Part shown: positions 15,231 to 22,377 of the stretch, piece after piece
Position numbering within the stretch: position 1 is the stretch's first letter
Layout: every line of letters starts with the position of its first letter
Source of the DNA: Parapedobacter composti
Lineage (GTDB): Bacteria; Bacteroidota; Bacteroidia; Sphingobacteriales; Sphingobacteriaceae
Length of the DNA stretch: 35,418 nucleotides
Direction: 5' to 3'
NCBI RefSeq assembly: GCF_900112315.1
Contig: NZ_FOLL01000024.1
Location: forward strand, 1 to 35,418
The notes under the pieces: model-generated
Databases searched by the model: none
Told to the model about the DNA's origin: nothing
The model's input: the letters and a program-made list of their open reading frames with translations, nothing else
Program-made: the position numbers and the translations under genes

Positions 15231-15265
15231 CGGTACAGGTCTTTGCGGTCTGTACCGTTTTTCTT
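15231..15265 (+). terminator. Rho-independent terminator
   Basis: CGGTACAG (15231-15238) pairs with CTGTACCG (15250-15257) and is followed by TTTTTCTTTT. It lies 22 bases after the stop of the small membrane protein gene. Confidence 0.85.
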
Positions 15266-15416
15266 TTGTGCCAAATATTTAACTGTGGTAAATGTAAGCA
15301 AGTGACAATAGAGTGTTGTGTATGAAAATCCACATCGTTATCTTTGCTATTAGAAAATATAAAAATCTTAAAGTGTTTTTGCTTTAAGTCTTGGTACTGA
15401 AAACTGGTAATTTTTA

Positions 15417-15481
15417 TATCTCCGAGACAATAAGTAAGAACGCTCACGCTATAGGCGTGGGCGCTCGCTTATTTGGAGATA
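15417..15481. repeat. Long multi-stem hairpin upstream of the receiver gene
   Basis: Nested inverted repeats form one 65-base fold-back. TATCTCC (15417-15423) pairs with GGAGATA (15475-15481), AATAAG (15429-15434) with CTTATT (15468-15473), and GCTCACGC (15442-15449) with GCGTGGGC (15455-15462) around a 5-base loop. No T-run follows on either strand. The rest of the 15266-15564 gap holds no credible ORF. TATCTTTG at 15339-15346 is a possible but weak -7 box, with no good -33. Confidence 0.6.
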
Positions 15482-15564
15482 AGGTATACCAGTACCCCAG
15501 TATCGAGTAAGTGAAGTTGCCTGCGCTTTTTTTATTGCAGGTCGCTACTTTAAAAACGGATATT

Positions 15565-16008
15565 ATGGACACTGGAAACGACAACAGAAACAATGTCTGT
15601 GTAGCGGTCATAGATGACAATGCACGGCTTCGGCAGATGCCCGTCAAGCAACTCGAAAATTCGGGTTATACGGTATTGTTCGACACAGGTAACGGGGAGG
15701 ATGCCCTACAAAAATTACAAAAGAACGAAAGGTTGCCCGATGTCTGTCTCGTTGAGGAAGATTTTGTCTCCGCTAAAATTCTGCTTGAAAAATACCCCGA
15801 TTTGAAAATCCTAATTGTCAGTACGAGCGATAATGAGGAACATGTAACGGATATGCTGAAAACAGGCGTCTCCGGCTATGTACTGAAATATGCTGACCCC
15901 GATGAAATGCTGGCCGCCGTTAAAGCATTGAGCGAAAATAAAAAATATTTCAGTGTGGGAGTCAGTGGGATAGCAACGGAATATTTTAAAAATCAACCCC
16001 AATCTTAG
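15565..16008 (+). CDS. Stand-alone response-regulator receiver domain with Glu at the phosphoacceptor site
   Basis: This 147-aa protein is a single CheY-like receiver with no output domain. The acidic pair is Asp17-Asp18 (VIDDNARLR), the switch Ser/Thr is at 86-87 (LIVSTSD) and the conserved Lys is 108 (YVLKYADPDEM). At the phosphorylation site the sequence is PDVCLVEEDF, placing Glu64 where Asp is expected. Such a pseudo-receiver could be constitutively active-like or act through protein binding. The start at 15565 is chosen because the receiver fold begins soon after; the frame is open upstream to 15511. No histidine kinase is adjacent. Confidence 0.75.
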   Translation: MDTGNDNRNNVCVAVIDDNARLRQMPVKQLENSGYTVLFDTGNGEDALQKLQKNERLPDVCLVEEDFVSAKILLEKYPDLKILIVSTSDNEEHVTDMLKTGVSGYVLKYADPDEMLAAVKALSENKKYFSVGVSGIATEYFKNQPQS

Positions 16009-16016
16009 GTTTCTTT

Positions 16017-16185
16017 GCTACTTTCTTTTTCGTTTCAACTCACGAAAGAAAGTAGCCGATACTCTGCAACCTCTTTGGCAAATGCAGGTATAGGGAAAGG
16101 CGGAGCGGAAGCATTTGGCAAAAGGGGTTGTTCCGCTTTCCGCAAAAAAGACTGTTCCGACCTGGGGAGGATCTGTCTTTTTTGC
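16017..16185. repeat. Cluster of inverted repeats between convergent genes
   Basis: Three inverted repeats lie in the 231-base gap between the convergent receiver gene and the gene ending at 16240. GCTACTTTCTTT (16017-16028) pairs with AAAGAAAGTAGC (16045-16056). AGCGGAA (16104-16110) pairs with TTCCGCT (16131-16137). GCAAAAAAGAC (16142-16152) pairs with GTCTTTTTTGC (16175-16185). The first and last could act as bidirectional terminators. The number of structures is more than two convergent genes need. Confidence 0.6.
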
Positions 16186-16239
16186 CCGTCCGATTTTTCG
16201 GGCAAAATAATGGGAACGGCGTACCGCTCCCGTAAAAAT

Positions 16240-16638
16240 TCAACTGGTCACAATCATTTTATCATGCCCGAAAAGCAAGTGTATCGCTTCTTTCAGCTTT
16301 GGACTGCATTCCTCCCTTTCTGCATATTCAATAAGGCAGTTTGTTAAAAAAATGGCATTGTAGCCATCAAATAACTGGTCGGAAAACACCCGCGTACTGC
16401 GGTGTAACATGACGTTGTGCCGCTTCAAAACCTGTTCGGTATTGCTGACTAAGGCAAACCAAAAATCGGCGGTTACAAGCGTTCCATCAGCCCAAATACT
16501 GCGTATATATTCTTCCTGAGCTCTGAAACGCTCCGTCTCCTGCTGTACAAAGAGGGTCAGGTCTTTACGGTTTTTGGGGAATAGTTTAGCAAGTAAATAC
16601 CCTTTTTCTACGTTGTTCATTTCGTCCAATGCTTTCAT
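16240..16638 (-). CDS. Uncharacterised ICE protein
   Basis: This is a 132-aa soluble, mostly helical protein (NNVEKGYLLAKLFPKNRKDLTLFVQQETERFRAQEEYIRSIW; later TNCLIEYAEREECSPKLKEAIHLLFGHDKM). I do not recognise a family. It reads opposite to the tra operon, in the same direction as ardA and 156 bases downstream of it, so the two may share a transcript. An alternative start is Met7 (16620). A role in host takeover or DNA maintenance is a guess from its neighbour only. Confidence 0.55.
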   Translation of the reverse strand: MKALDEMNNVEKGYLLAKLFPKNRKDLTLFVQQETERFRAQEEYIRSIWADGTLVTADFWFALVSNTEQVLKRHNVMLHRSTRVFSDQLFDGYNAIFLTNCLIEYAEREECSPKLKEAIHLLFGHDKMIVTS

Positions 16639-16761
16639 GTTCTTATACTTTTTTAGTGTTAATCTTCTTCAATTTTATGACAGTTGTATTGCGCCCTTTT
16701 CACCGCTTAGCGGTACTGCTTTTTTCCGTATCATGCCCGTATCATGTTTTTGATTGTTGAT

Positions 16762-16789
16762 AGGCGACCACCTTTGCAGGCGGTCGCCT
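16762..16789 (-). repeat. Hairpin just downstream of ardA
   Basis: AGGCGACC (16762-16769) and GGTCGCCT (16782-16789) form a perfect 8-bp GC-rich stem 6 bases after the ardA stop. On the ardA transcript no T-run follows, so it may be a weak terminator or a 3'-end stabiliser. GTATCATG is directly repeated just beyond it. Confidence 0.45.
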
Positions 16790-16794
16790 GTGGG

Positions 16795-17328
16795 CTACGA
16801 ATTGTAGAATACATGACCGTCCTCGCTCCAATAATCACCGCTAAACAGGTCACGGGCAAAAGCCTCATAATCGAAATACCTTTTTGCAAATTCGGGCAGG
16901 TCCATTTGCTCTACCTGTTCATAGGCAAAACCTTCCTCGTCCTTGTATTCGCCTATATAATCATCGTCAAAGCCGCTTATAAGGTCGTTTATATCTTCCT
17001 CGGGTAGCTTACGATGTCCATTGTCGCACCATATTAGGAATGCCTCTTTTCGGGTTTCGTCCATATCCTCCAGAGCCTCCAAAACCTCAAATACGTTATC
17101 ACTTATCCAACATTCGCCGATTAAGCTATTTGGGATATTTTCGTAATCTTGGAACATAAATTCGGGGTCTTCCTTGTCATCGTGCAGCTCCCTGCAAGCG
17201 GTATAAAATTCTTCCTTGTCCGCGTAGTCGGATAGCGTTAGCCACTTCCCGAAGATTGAACCGTCATTATATTTTGCGTATGTGCCGACATATACCCTTG
17301 CTTCCGATGTGTTGATTTGATGTGTCAT
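16795..17328 (-). CDS. ardA: ArdA-like antirestriction protein
   Basis: This is a 177-aa strongly acidic protein of the ArdA type. It starts ARVYVGTYAKYNDGSIFGKWLTL, has acidic stretches (DYENIP, DETRKEAFLIWCDNG, SGFDDDYIGEYKDEE), and ends FDYEAFARDLFSGDYWSEDGHVFYN, a very typical ArdA ending. ArdA mimics bent B-DNA and inhibits type I restriction enzymes of a new host after conjugation. The start at 17328 is chosen since the family begins here; the longer frame to 17436 adds basic, non-family sequence. Together with the ABC-3C cassette it means the ICE carries both an anti-defence and a defence gene set. Confidence 0.85.
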   Translation of the reverse strand: MTHQINTSEARVYVGTYAKYNDGSIFGKWLTLSDYADKEEFYTACRELHDDKEDPEFMFQDYENIPNSLIGECWISDNVFEVLEALEDMDETRKEAFLIWCDNGHRKLPEEDINDLISGFDDDYIGEYKDEEGFAYEQVEQMDLPEFAKRYFDYEAFARDLFSGDYWSEDGHVFYNS

Positions 17329-17436
17329 TTCTTTACTGTTTTGAACTGATTTTTTTGATTTATTCGGCAATGAGAGGAGGTGCTGTTGTTTTGTTTCAAT
17401 ACCATTTCCAATGCTTATTTTCCTCATGCCTGACAT

Positions 17437-17819
17437 TTTTTTTATTCGTGTAAAGAGCCGGAGTATGCTATGTTTCGTTTCGGGAGCATAAAAGGTGAGT
17501 GTTTAGTAGGCACAAGGTTTTGGGAAAAAATACACCCAACGGGCTGGAGATTTTTTTCCAAACCTGTCTTGACCTTTTGCCTACGTTAAGAACACGGACA
17601 TACCTTTGCTCCATGAAACGTGAACAATAGGCATACTGGCTTTTTGGGATAAAAGCATCCGTGGAAGTAATGAGGATAGCATTTGGGAAATGGTTCTAAA
17701 CAGGCAGACTGTGCCAAGTAATTCAGCCAAAAGACACAACCCAATATCCACTTCATCAACGCAATAAGTTTGTCTGTGCGGATTAATCCGCGCGGTTTAC
17801 AGGCAAAAATGTGTTGAAG
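17437..17819. other. 383-base gap with palindrome and weak promoter upstream of the integration genes
   Basis: No protein gene is credible here. GCGGATTAATCCGC at 17778-17791 is a perfect 14-bp palindrome 28 bases before the 53-aa gene, a good operator candidate. TACCTTTG at 17601-17608 with TTTG at 17576-17579 (gap 21) is a possible promoter facing the small gene and the recombinase. A short ATG frame just after it ends after five codons. Confidence 0.45.
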
Positions 17820-17981
17820 ATGGAGAAAGAAAAAACGAGCGATTTAACTCCCGAAAGAGTTATGCAAATCTTGAAAAAGAAAGGAACAAAGGTCGATATA
17901 GAGGAAGCAAAAGCCATTTTGGAGTTTGTCAAGAAGATAGCACACATTGCAGTTAACCAGTATCTAAGAGGAAAACTTTAA
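17820..17981 (+). CDS. Small 53-aa protein upstream of the serine recombinase
   Basis: This short gene encodes 53 residues, starting MEKEKTSDLTPERVMQILKK and ending KIAHIAVNQYLRGKL. The sequence is highly charged and helical, with regular heptad-like hydrophobic spacing. I recall similar small proteins beside recombinases in Bacteroidetes mobile elements, where they look like integration accessory or regulatory proteins; the exact role is unknown. It ends 23 bases before the recombinase start and is probably cotranscribed. A 14-bp palindrome sits just upstream. Confidence 0.65.
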   Translation: MEKEKTSDLTPERVMQILKKKGTKVDIEEAKAILEFVKKIAHIAVNQYLRGKL

Positions 17982-18004
17982 TCCAATTAACAAGGAAAGC
18001 TGTT

Positions 18005-19777
18005 GTGATGAGAAAGGCAGATTTATACATACGTGTATCGACGGACGAACAAGCGGACAAGGGATATTCGCAACGTGACCAAGAAGACCGATTAAGAAGA
18101 TATTGTGAAATAAAAGGTATTCCGGTAAGGGATGTGTATATAGAAGACCACTCGGCAAAATCTTTCAAACGTCCAGAGTGGCAGAAATATTTATCCAACC
18201 TACGTAAAATAAAGAATAACAAATCGGGGTCAATAATATTGTTTACCAAATGGGATAGGTTCAGCAGGAACGCAGGGGATGCCTACCAGATGATTAACCA
18301 GCTACGGACACACGGCGTTGAGCCTGTGGCAATAGAACAGCCCTTAGACCTTACCATTCCCGAAAATAAAATTATGCTTGCGTTCTATCTTGCTTCACCG
18401 GAAGTTGAAAACGACAGGCGTGCATTGAATGTATTTCACGGAATGCGCAGGGCAAAGAAAGAGGGGCGGTATATGGGCACTGCTCCATTGGGGTATGTCA
18501 ATAAGATAACCGAGGACAAAAAGAAATACATCGCTCCACATGACTTTGAAGCCCCCATACTAAAATGGGCATTTGAGCAACTTGCTTCCAATAGTTTCAA
18601 CACCGAACAGATTTGGAAAATGGTACGGGATAAAGCAAAAGGAAAAGGTAGGTTCAGTAAAAACAATTTTTGGTTGGCCATACGAAACCCATTGTACTGT
18701 GGCAAAATATTCGTTCCTCCCTACAAAGAGGAAAAGGGATATTTAGTCAACGGACAACACGAGCCCCTAATCAGTGAAAAACTGTTTGATGACGTACAAG
18801 ATGTTCTCGATGGCAGAAAAAAAATGATAAAGCCGAAAATAGTGGCAATGGAAAATCTACCACTTAGAGGGTTCATAAAATGTCCTAACCCCAAATGTAA
18901 TAGGATGCTTACAGGGAGCGCCTCAAAAGGCAAAATGGGCAATTATTACTATTACTATCATTGCATTTCCTCCTGCGGAACACGTTTCAAAGCCGAAACC
19001 GTCAACGAGGCTTTCTTAAAGCAATTACGGTATATGTCGCCCAAAGAGGGCATGGTCGATGTTTTCATCGAAGCGTTTATCAAAGACTTCAATGATAAGA
19101 CCAAAGCCCAAAATACCGAACGGACAAATATCATAGATGAGATTGATAAGTTGAACAAACGCTATCAAAATGCGCTTTTAAAGAATGCCGATGGAGAAAT
19201 GGCAGACGATGATTTCCAAGAAGTAAAACGGTTGACCAAAGGAAAGATTGAGGTTTTGGAAAAGAGATTAAACAGCTTGGCAGTAACCGGAACGGAGATA
19301 AAAGACTTGGTAGCTTCTGCCTTAAAAAAGGTCGCAAACATCGACGTACGGTATGAAAACGGCAATATTGAAGAAAAAAGGCTTATAGTGAGTTCGATGT
19401 TCCCCGATTTTTTGGAATTTGACGGAGTACAACATCGAACTCGGAGACTAAATTCCGCAATCACTCTTATCTATCAGAACAACAACGAGTTACAAGATAA
19501 AAAAAAAGGGACAAGTCTTTCTTTTTTAGACTTGTCCCAAGAGGTGGAGCCGGAGGGATTCGAACCCTCGTCCAGACATGGTACAGTGTACGCTTTCTAC
19601 ATGCTTAGCTTCCGTTTCTTTGTCGGGAAAGGGAAGGCCGGACGCTTGCCTATACCGTTTTCCTTAGTTGCTGTTTCTCACCGACATGTCGCAACACCAA
19701 GCCGGCCAGTTCCGTGGTTCGATGCCCCGGATGCTGCGCTACGGAACCAAGCGCGAGCGGGACAAAAGCTGAGCTAA
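18005..19777 (+). CDS. Large serine recombinase (ICE integrase), frame running into antisense ssrA
   Basis: The resolvase domain starts ADLYIRVSTDEQADKGYSQRDQ with catalytic Ser12, and the site-specific Arg region is TKWDRFSRNAGDAY. A recombinase domain follows (RRAKKEGRYMGTAPLGYVNK), then a zinc ribbon (CPNPKC ... HCISSC near residues 295-325) and a coiled coil with LNKRY repeats. The enzyme would integrate and excise the ICE. After about residue 495 the frame runs through the ssrA terminator hairpin (KKKGTSLSFLDLSQ) and from residue 514 to 590 through antisense ssrA, so the last 77 residues are not native recombinase. In the circular form the C-terminus would differ. The stop at 19775-19777 is inside ssrA. 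Confidence 0.85.
   Translation: MMRKADLYIRVSTDEQADKGYSQRDQEDRLRRYCEIKGIPVRDVYIEDHSAKSFKRPEWQKYLSNLRKIKNNKSGSIILFTKWDRFSRNAGDAYQMINQLRTHGVEPVAIEQPLDLTIPENKIMLAFYLASPEVENDRRALNVFHGMRRAKKEGRYMGTAPLGYVNKITEDKKKYIAPHDFEAPILKWAFEQLASNSFNTEQIWKMVRDKAKGKGRFSKNNFWLAIRNPLYCGKIFVPPYKEEKGYLVNGQHEPLISEKLFDDVQDVLDGRKKMIKPKIVAMENLPLRGFIKCPNPKCNRMLTGSASKGKMGNYYYYYHCISSCGTRFKAETVNEAFLKQLRYMSPKEGMVDVFIEAFIKDFNDKTKAQNTERTNIIDEIDKLNKRYQNALLKNADGEMADDDFQEVKRLTKGKIEVLEKRLNSLAVTGTEIKDLVASALKKVANIDVRYENGNIEEKRLIVSSMFPDFLEFDGVQHRTRRLNSAITLIYQNNNELQDKKKGTSLSFLDLSQEVEPEGFEPSSRHGTVYAFYMLSFRFFVGKGKAGRLPIPFSLVAVSHRHVATPSRPVPWFDAPDAALRNQARAGQKLS
19499..19538 (-). terminator. Terminator of ssrA
   Basis: On the minus strand an 11-bp perfect stem (AGACTTGTCCC at 19528-19538 with GGGACAAGTCT at 19508-19518 on the plus strand) is followed by a run of nine Ts (19499-19507). 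It starts 4 bases beyond the tmRNA 3' end. The same bases encode part of the recombinase frame on the plus strand. Confidence 0.9.
19508..19560. other. Probable ICE-chromosome junction (att site) at the 3' end of ssrA
   Basis: ICE genes end and chromosomal genes begin here, with the serine recombinase reading straight into ssrA. Integration next to or within the T-arm end of tRNA-like genes is common. The exact crossover cannot be fixed because the other ICE end is outside the window. It may lie in the T-arm, between tmRNA and terminator, or beyond the terminator. Confidence 0.6.
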
Positions 19778-19909
19778 TTCTAAATTAGGCAGCTAAGGCG
19801 TAGTTTTCTTCGCCATTTGTAGATCTGAAAGTTGAGATTAAAGCGCCATACTTCCAACGCGCTGCATGCTTACATAACCGTCTCCATCCTGTCAATTCCG
19901 GTCGACCCC
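19543..19909 (-). ncRNA. ssrA: tmRNA (ssrA)
   Basis: The tmRNA rescues stalled ribosomes and tags incomplete proteins. The 5' end GGGGTCGACCGGAATTGACA and the 3' end CGGCTCC-A-CC form a 7-bp acceptor stem with two wobble pairs. The T-arm contains GGTTCGAATCC. The tag reading frame (19785-19814) is GGC GAA GAA AAC TAC GCC TTA GCT GCC TAA, giving GEENYALAA, a Bacteroidetes-like tag. The 3' CCA is only encoded as CC followed by T, so the final A must be added after transcription, or was changed by integration. Part of it is covered on the other strand by the recombinase frame. Confidence 0.95.
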
Positions 19910-19927
19910 AATGTTACGGTCAGCCTG

Positions 19928-19958
19928 CAAATATACAACTTTTTTCCTAAATCTCAAA
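19928..19958 (-). promoter_or_regulatory. ssrA promoter
   Basis: On the minus strand, TTTG (19955-19958), 19 bases, then TATATTTG (19928-19935) fits the Bacteroidetes sigma-A consensus exactly. Transcription would start about 10 bases upstream of the mature tmRNA 5' end at 19909, as expected for an RNase P-processed precursor. It lies in the short gap after hisD. Confidence 0.85.
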
Positions 19959-19977
19959 GCCGCGCTTCCCGAGGTGT

Positions 19978-21273
19978 TTACGTCAGCCTTACGGATACGG
20001 CATTTTTGTGTGCATGCAACCCCTCCAGCTCAGCCAGCACCTCAACCGTATGACCGATGTTCTGTAATCCTTCCTGGGTAATGTGCTGAAACGTGATCTT
20101 TTTAATGAAAGAATCAACCGAAACACCGGAATATGAACGGGCGTAGCCGCTTGTGGGCAGCGTGTGATTTGTGCCGGAAGCGTAATCGCCGGCACTTTCG
20201 GGGGTGAGGTGCCCCACAAATACGGAACCCGCATTGCTCACTTTGCGAACCAGCGGTTCCCACTCGTCCATTTCGATAATGAGGTGTTCCGGAGCGTATC
20301 GGTTGCTGAAGGCAATGGCTTCATCGGTTGTCTCGCATAATATCGCATAGGAATTGTCCAGGGCTTTTGCCGCAATCGCTGCACGCGGCAGTTCGGCCAA
20401 TTGGGTGGCAAGGGCATCCTGTACCGCGTCAATAAGGCTTTGGTCTGTGCTGACAAGTATGGCTTGACTGTCTGGGCCATGTTCTGTCTGTGCCAGCAGA
20501 TCGGCCGCCACGTATTCCGGATTGGCGGAACTGTCGGCAATGACCAACACCTCTGAAGGCCCGGCAGGCATATCGATGCTGACTTGTGTCATGCCCTGCA
20601 AGACGCTTTTAGCTTTGGTGACATATTGATTGCCCGGGCCGAATAGTTTGTCGACCTTCGGAATGCTTTCGGTGCCGAAAGCCATCGCAGCAACAGCCTG
20701 CGCGCCGCCGACTAAATAGACGTTGTCTATGTTGAGTAGTTGTAAGCAGTAGGCCACGTAGCCGTTGATTTTACCGTCGGATTGCGGGGGAGAGCATACG
20801 ACAATTTCTTTGCATCCCGCAATCCGTGCAGGTACGCCAAGCATAAGCAGCGTGCTGGGTAATACGGCAGAGCCGCCGGGGATGTACAGTCCTACTTTTT
20901 CGATAGGACGGGGTTCGCGCCAGCATGTCACACCGGGCATGGTTTCCACGGTTCGCTCCTTCCGTAATTGCGTGGCGTGGAAACGGTGGATGTTAGCAAA
21001 GGCTATTTCCAGTGCACGCTGCTGCTCCCTGCCTATGGAGGCGGCCAGCGCCGCAATTTCTTCGGCACCGAGGCTCAACTGTTCCAACTGAACGCCGTCG
21101 AACTGTTGGGCGTAGGCTTTCAGTGCGGCGTCGCCCTTGGCCTTTACTTCCGCTATGATAGCAGTAACCGATTGCTGCACGGCGTTTGATGGGTCGGTAT
21201 TGCGTGCTAAGAGTTGCTGGACGACTGGCTCACTTAAAGAACGGTAAATGTATGTTCTAAGCATCGTATTCAT
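19978..21273 (-). CDS. hisD: Histidinol dehydrogenase HisD
   Basis: This 431-aa enzyme carries out the last two oxidations of histidine biosynthesis (histidinol to histidine, NAD and zinc dependent) in the cytosol. Family motifs are KVGLYIPGGSAVLPSTLLMLGVPA, LFGPGNQYVTKAK, IDMPAGPSEVLVIAD and SAGDYASGTNHTLPTSGYAR, which carries the zinc and catalytic residues. It is full length. The start (MNTMLR) abuts the hisG stop with no gap, so the two are translationally coupled; Met4 is an alternative. No hisC or hisB follows. ssrA with its own promoter comes next, so the operon here consists of hisG and hisD only. Confidence 0.97.
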   Translation of the reverse strand: MNTMLRTYIYRSLSEPVVQQLLARNTDPSNAVQQSVTAIIAEVKAKGDAALKAYAQQFDGVQLEQLSLGAEEIAALAASIGREQQRALEIAFANIHRFHATQLRKERTVETMPGVTCWREPRPIEKVGLYIPGGSAVLPSTLLMLGVPARIAGCKEIVVCSPPQSDGKINGYVAYCLQLLNIDNVYLVGGAQAVAAMAFGTESIPKVDKLFGPGNQYVTKAKSVLQGMTQVSIDMPAGPSEVLVIADSSANPEYVAADLLAQTEHGPDSQAILVSTDQSLIDAVQDALATQLAELPRAAIAAKALDNSYAILCETTDEAIAFSNRYAPEHLIIEMDEWEPLVRKVSNAGSVFVGHLTPESAGDYASGTNHTLPTSGYARSYSGVSVDSFIKKITFQHITQEGLQNIGHTVEVLAELEGLHAHKNAVSVRLT

Positions 21274-22125
21274 TTATAGAATAATTTTCTCGACAGGCAT
21301 TACGACGATGCCTTGTGCACCAACTGACTTCAATTTGTTGATTTTTTCCCAAAAATCGCGCTCTGAGATAACGGTATGTACGGCCACCCAGTTCTCTTCA
21401 GCAAGGGGCACTATCGTCGGGCTTTTTACACCGGGAAGAAGGGAAACGATGTCATCCAGGTTGTTTCTTTCAACGTTGAGAACGACGTATTTGGTTTCGG
21501 CAGCGCGAAGCACCGACTGGATACGTTGAATCAGTTCACGCACCACGGGGTTGCCGTCAATGCCGTTTTTGCTGATAAGCACGGCTTCAGATGACATTAC
21601 ATCGGCAAATGGCTTAAGTCCGTTGCTTCTTAATGTGCCACCCGTAGAGACGATGTCAAAAATGGCTTGGCTCAATTCCAGCGCGGGCGAAATCTCCACC
21701 GAGCCGGAGATAACTCTTATATCAGCCGAAATACCATTTGCATCCAGATATTTCTTTAAAATGGTGGGGTAGGATGTGGCTATGGCTTTGCCGTTCAGGT
21801 CAGCAAGTGTCTTTGCATCACTGTGGTTGGGTACGGCAATCTTCAGGCTGCACTTACCGAACCCGAGGCGTTGGAGATAATGTACGTTGGCTTCGGTTTC
21901 TGCGATTACATTTTCTCCGACAATGCCAAGATCGGCAATGCCGTCTTGGACATATTCAGGGATATCATCATCCCGCAAGAACAGGATTTCTAACGGGAAA
22001 TTCGAAACTGCCGTAATCAGGGAGCTTTTGTAATTCTCGAAACTCAATCCGCAATTTTTCAGTAATTGAACGGATTTCTCGTTAAGCCTTCCGGATTTTT
22101 GGATGGCAATTTTCAGTTTTTTCAT
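21274..22125 (-). CDS. hisG: ATP phosphoribosyltransferase HisG (long form)
   Basis: This 283-aa enzyme catalyses the first, committed step of histidine synthesis, joining ATP and PRPP. The start KLKIAIQKSGRLNEKSVQLLKNCGL and the PRPP-loop segment FDIVSTGGTLRSNGLKPF are classic. It is the long form: about 75 extra C-terminal residues form an ACT-like domain (KSPTIVPLAEENWVAVHTVISERDFWEKINKLKSVGAQGIVVMP) that mediates histidine feedback inhibition, and no HisZ is needed. Upstream are a promoter, a His-rich leader peptide and a long inverted repeat, so it is probably also controlled by attenuation. Confidence 0.97.
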   Translation of the reverse strand: MKKLKIAIQKSGRLNEKSVQLLKNCGLSFENYKSSLITAVSNFPLEILFLRDDDIPEYVQDGIADLGIVGENVIAETEANVHYLQRLGFGKCSLKIAVPNHSDAKTLADLNGKAIATSYPTILKKYLDANGISADIRVISGSVEISPALELSQAIFDIVSTGGTLRSNGLKPFADVMSSEAVLISKNGIDGNPVVRELIQRIQSVLRAAETKYVVLNVERNNLDDIVSLLPGVKSPTIVPLAEENWVAVHTVISERDFWEKINKLKSVGAQGIVVMPVEKIIL

Positions 22126-22239
22126 TTAGCGTGATTTTAATACGATGAAACATGCATGAGCGGTGTGAGTGCTGTCCTTTTTTGACCGGTGATTCATGCG
22201 GTTTCAATGGCGTAACTAATTAAGGCGTGATAAAAAAAT

Positions 22240-22368
22240 TATTAATAAAGTAGAACAAACATCAGGGGTTAATTGCTTCACGTAGAAACATACAGTTAGT
22301 AATCGCCGCAAGGGCGATGATGGAAATGTATGTGATGGATGAAAGCAATCATGATGTTGATATTAATA
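22240..22368 (-). promoter_or_regulatory. Candidate histidine attenuator: long nested inverted repeat with T-run
   Basis: Five pairs of complementary segments nest around one loop: TATTAATA (22240-22247/22361-22368), AACATCA/TGATGTT (22258-22264/22352-22358), ATTGCTT/AAGCAAT (22272-22278/22343-22349), ACATACA/TGTATGT (22288-22294/22327-22333) and ATCGCC/GGCGAT (22302-22307/22313-22318, loop GCAAG). On the hisG transcript the structure ends in seven Us (22232-22238), like a terminator. The leader peptide frame occupies its 5' half, the position in which a stalled ribosome would block folding. The regulatory interpretation is inference; the repeats are seen directly. Confidence 0.7.
22296..22352 (-). 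CDS. His-rich leader peptide of hisGD
   Basis: This is an 18-residue frame, MIAFIHHIHFHHRPCGDY, ending in TAA at 22296-22298. Five of seven consecutive residues (HHIHFHH) are histidine, a composition expected only for an attenuation leader peptide. It starts about 20 bases after the expected transcription start and lies 170 bases upstream of hisG in the same orientation. Low histidyl-tRNA would stall the ribosome at the His codons inside the long inverted repeat. There is no clear Shine-Dalgarno sequence, which is common in Bacteroidetes. It is too short for standard ORF callers. Confidence 0.75.
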   Translation of the reverse strand: MIAFIHHIHFHHRPCGDY

Positions 22369-22377
22369 ACCTCGCGG

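Noticed and set aside
17437..17819. oriT of the ICE in the gap upstream of the recombinase
   Set aside because: Only a single short palindrome is present and no mobilization gene is adjacent; in CTnDOT-type elements oriT lies with the mob genes, which are outside this window.
19543..19777. The extension of the recombinase as a genuine protein domain
   Set aside because: These codons are exactly the complement of ssrA. VEPEGFEPSS is the well-known translation of an antisense T-arm, so it is not a conserved domain.
22240..22368. Long inverted repeat before hisG as a MITE or IS remnant
   Set aside because: The His-rich frame, the correctly placed promoter and the T-run on the hisG strand fit attenuation better, and no target-site duplication is seen.
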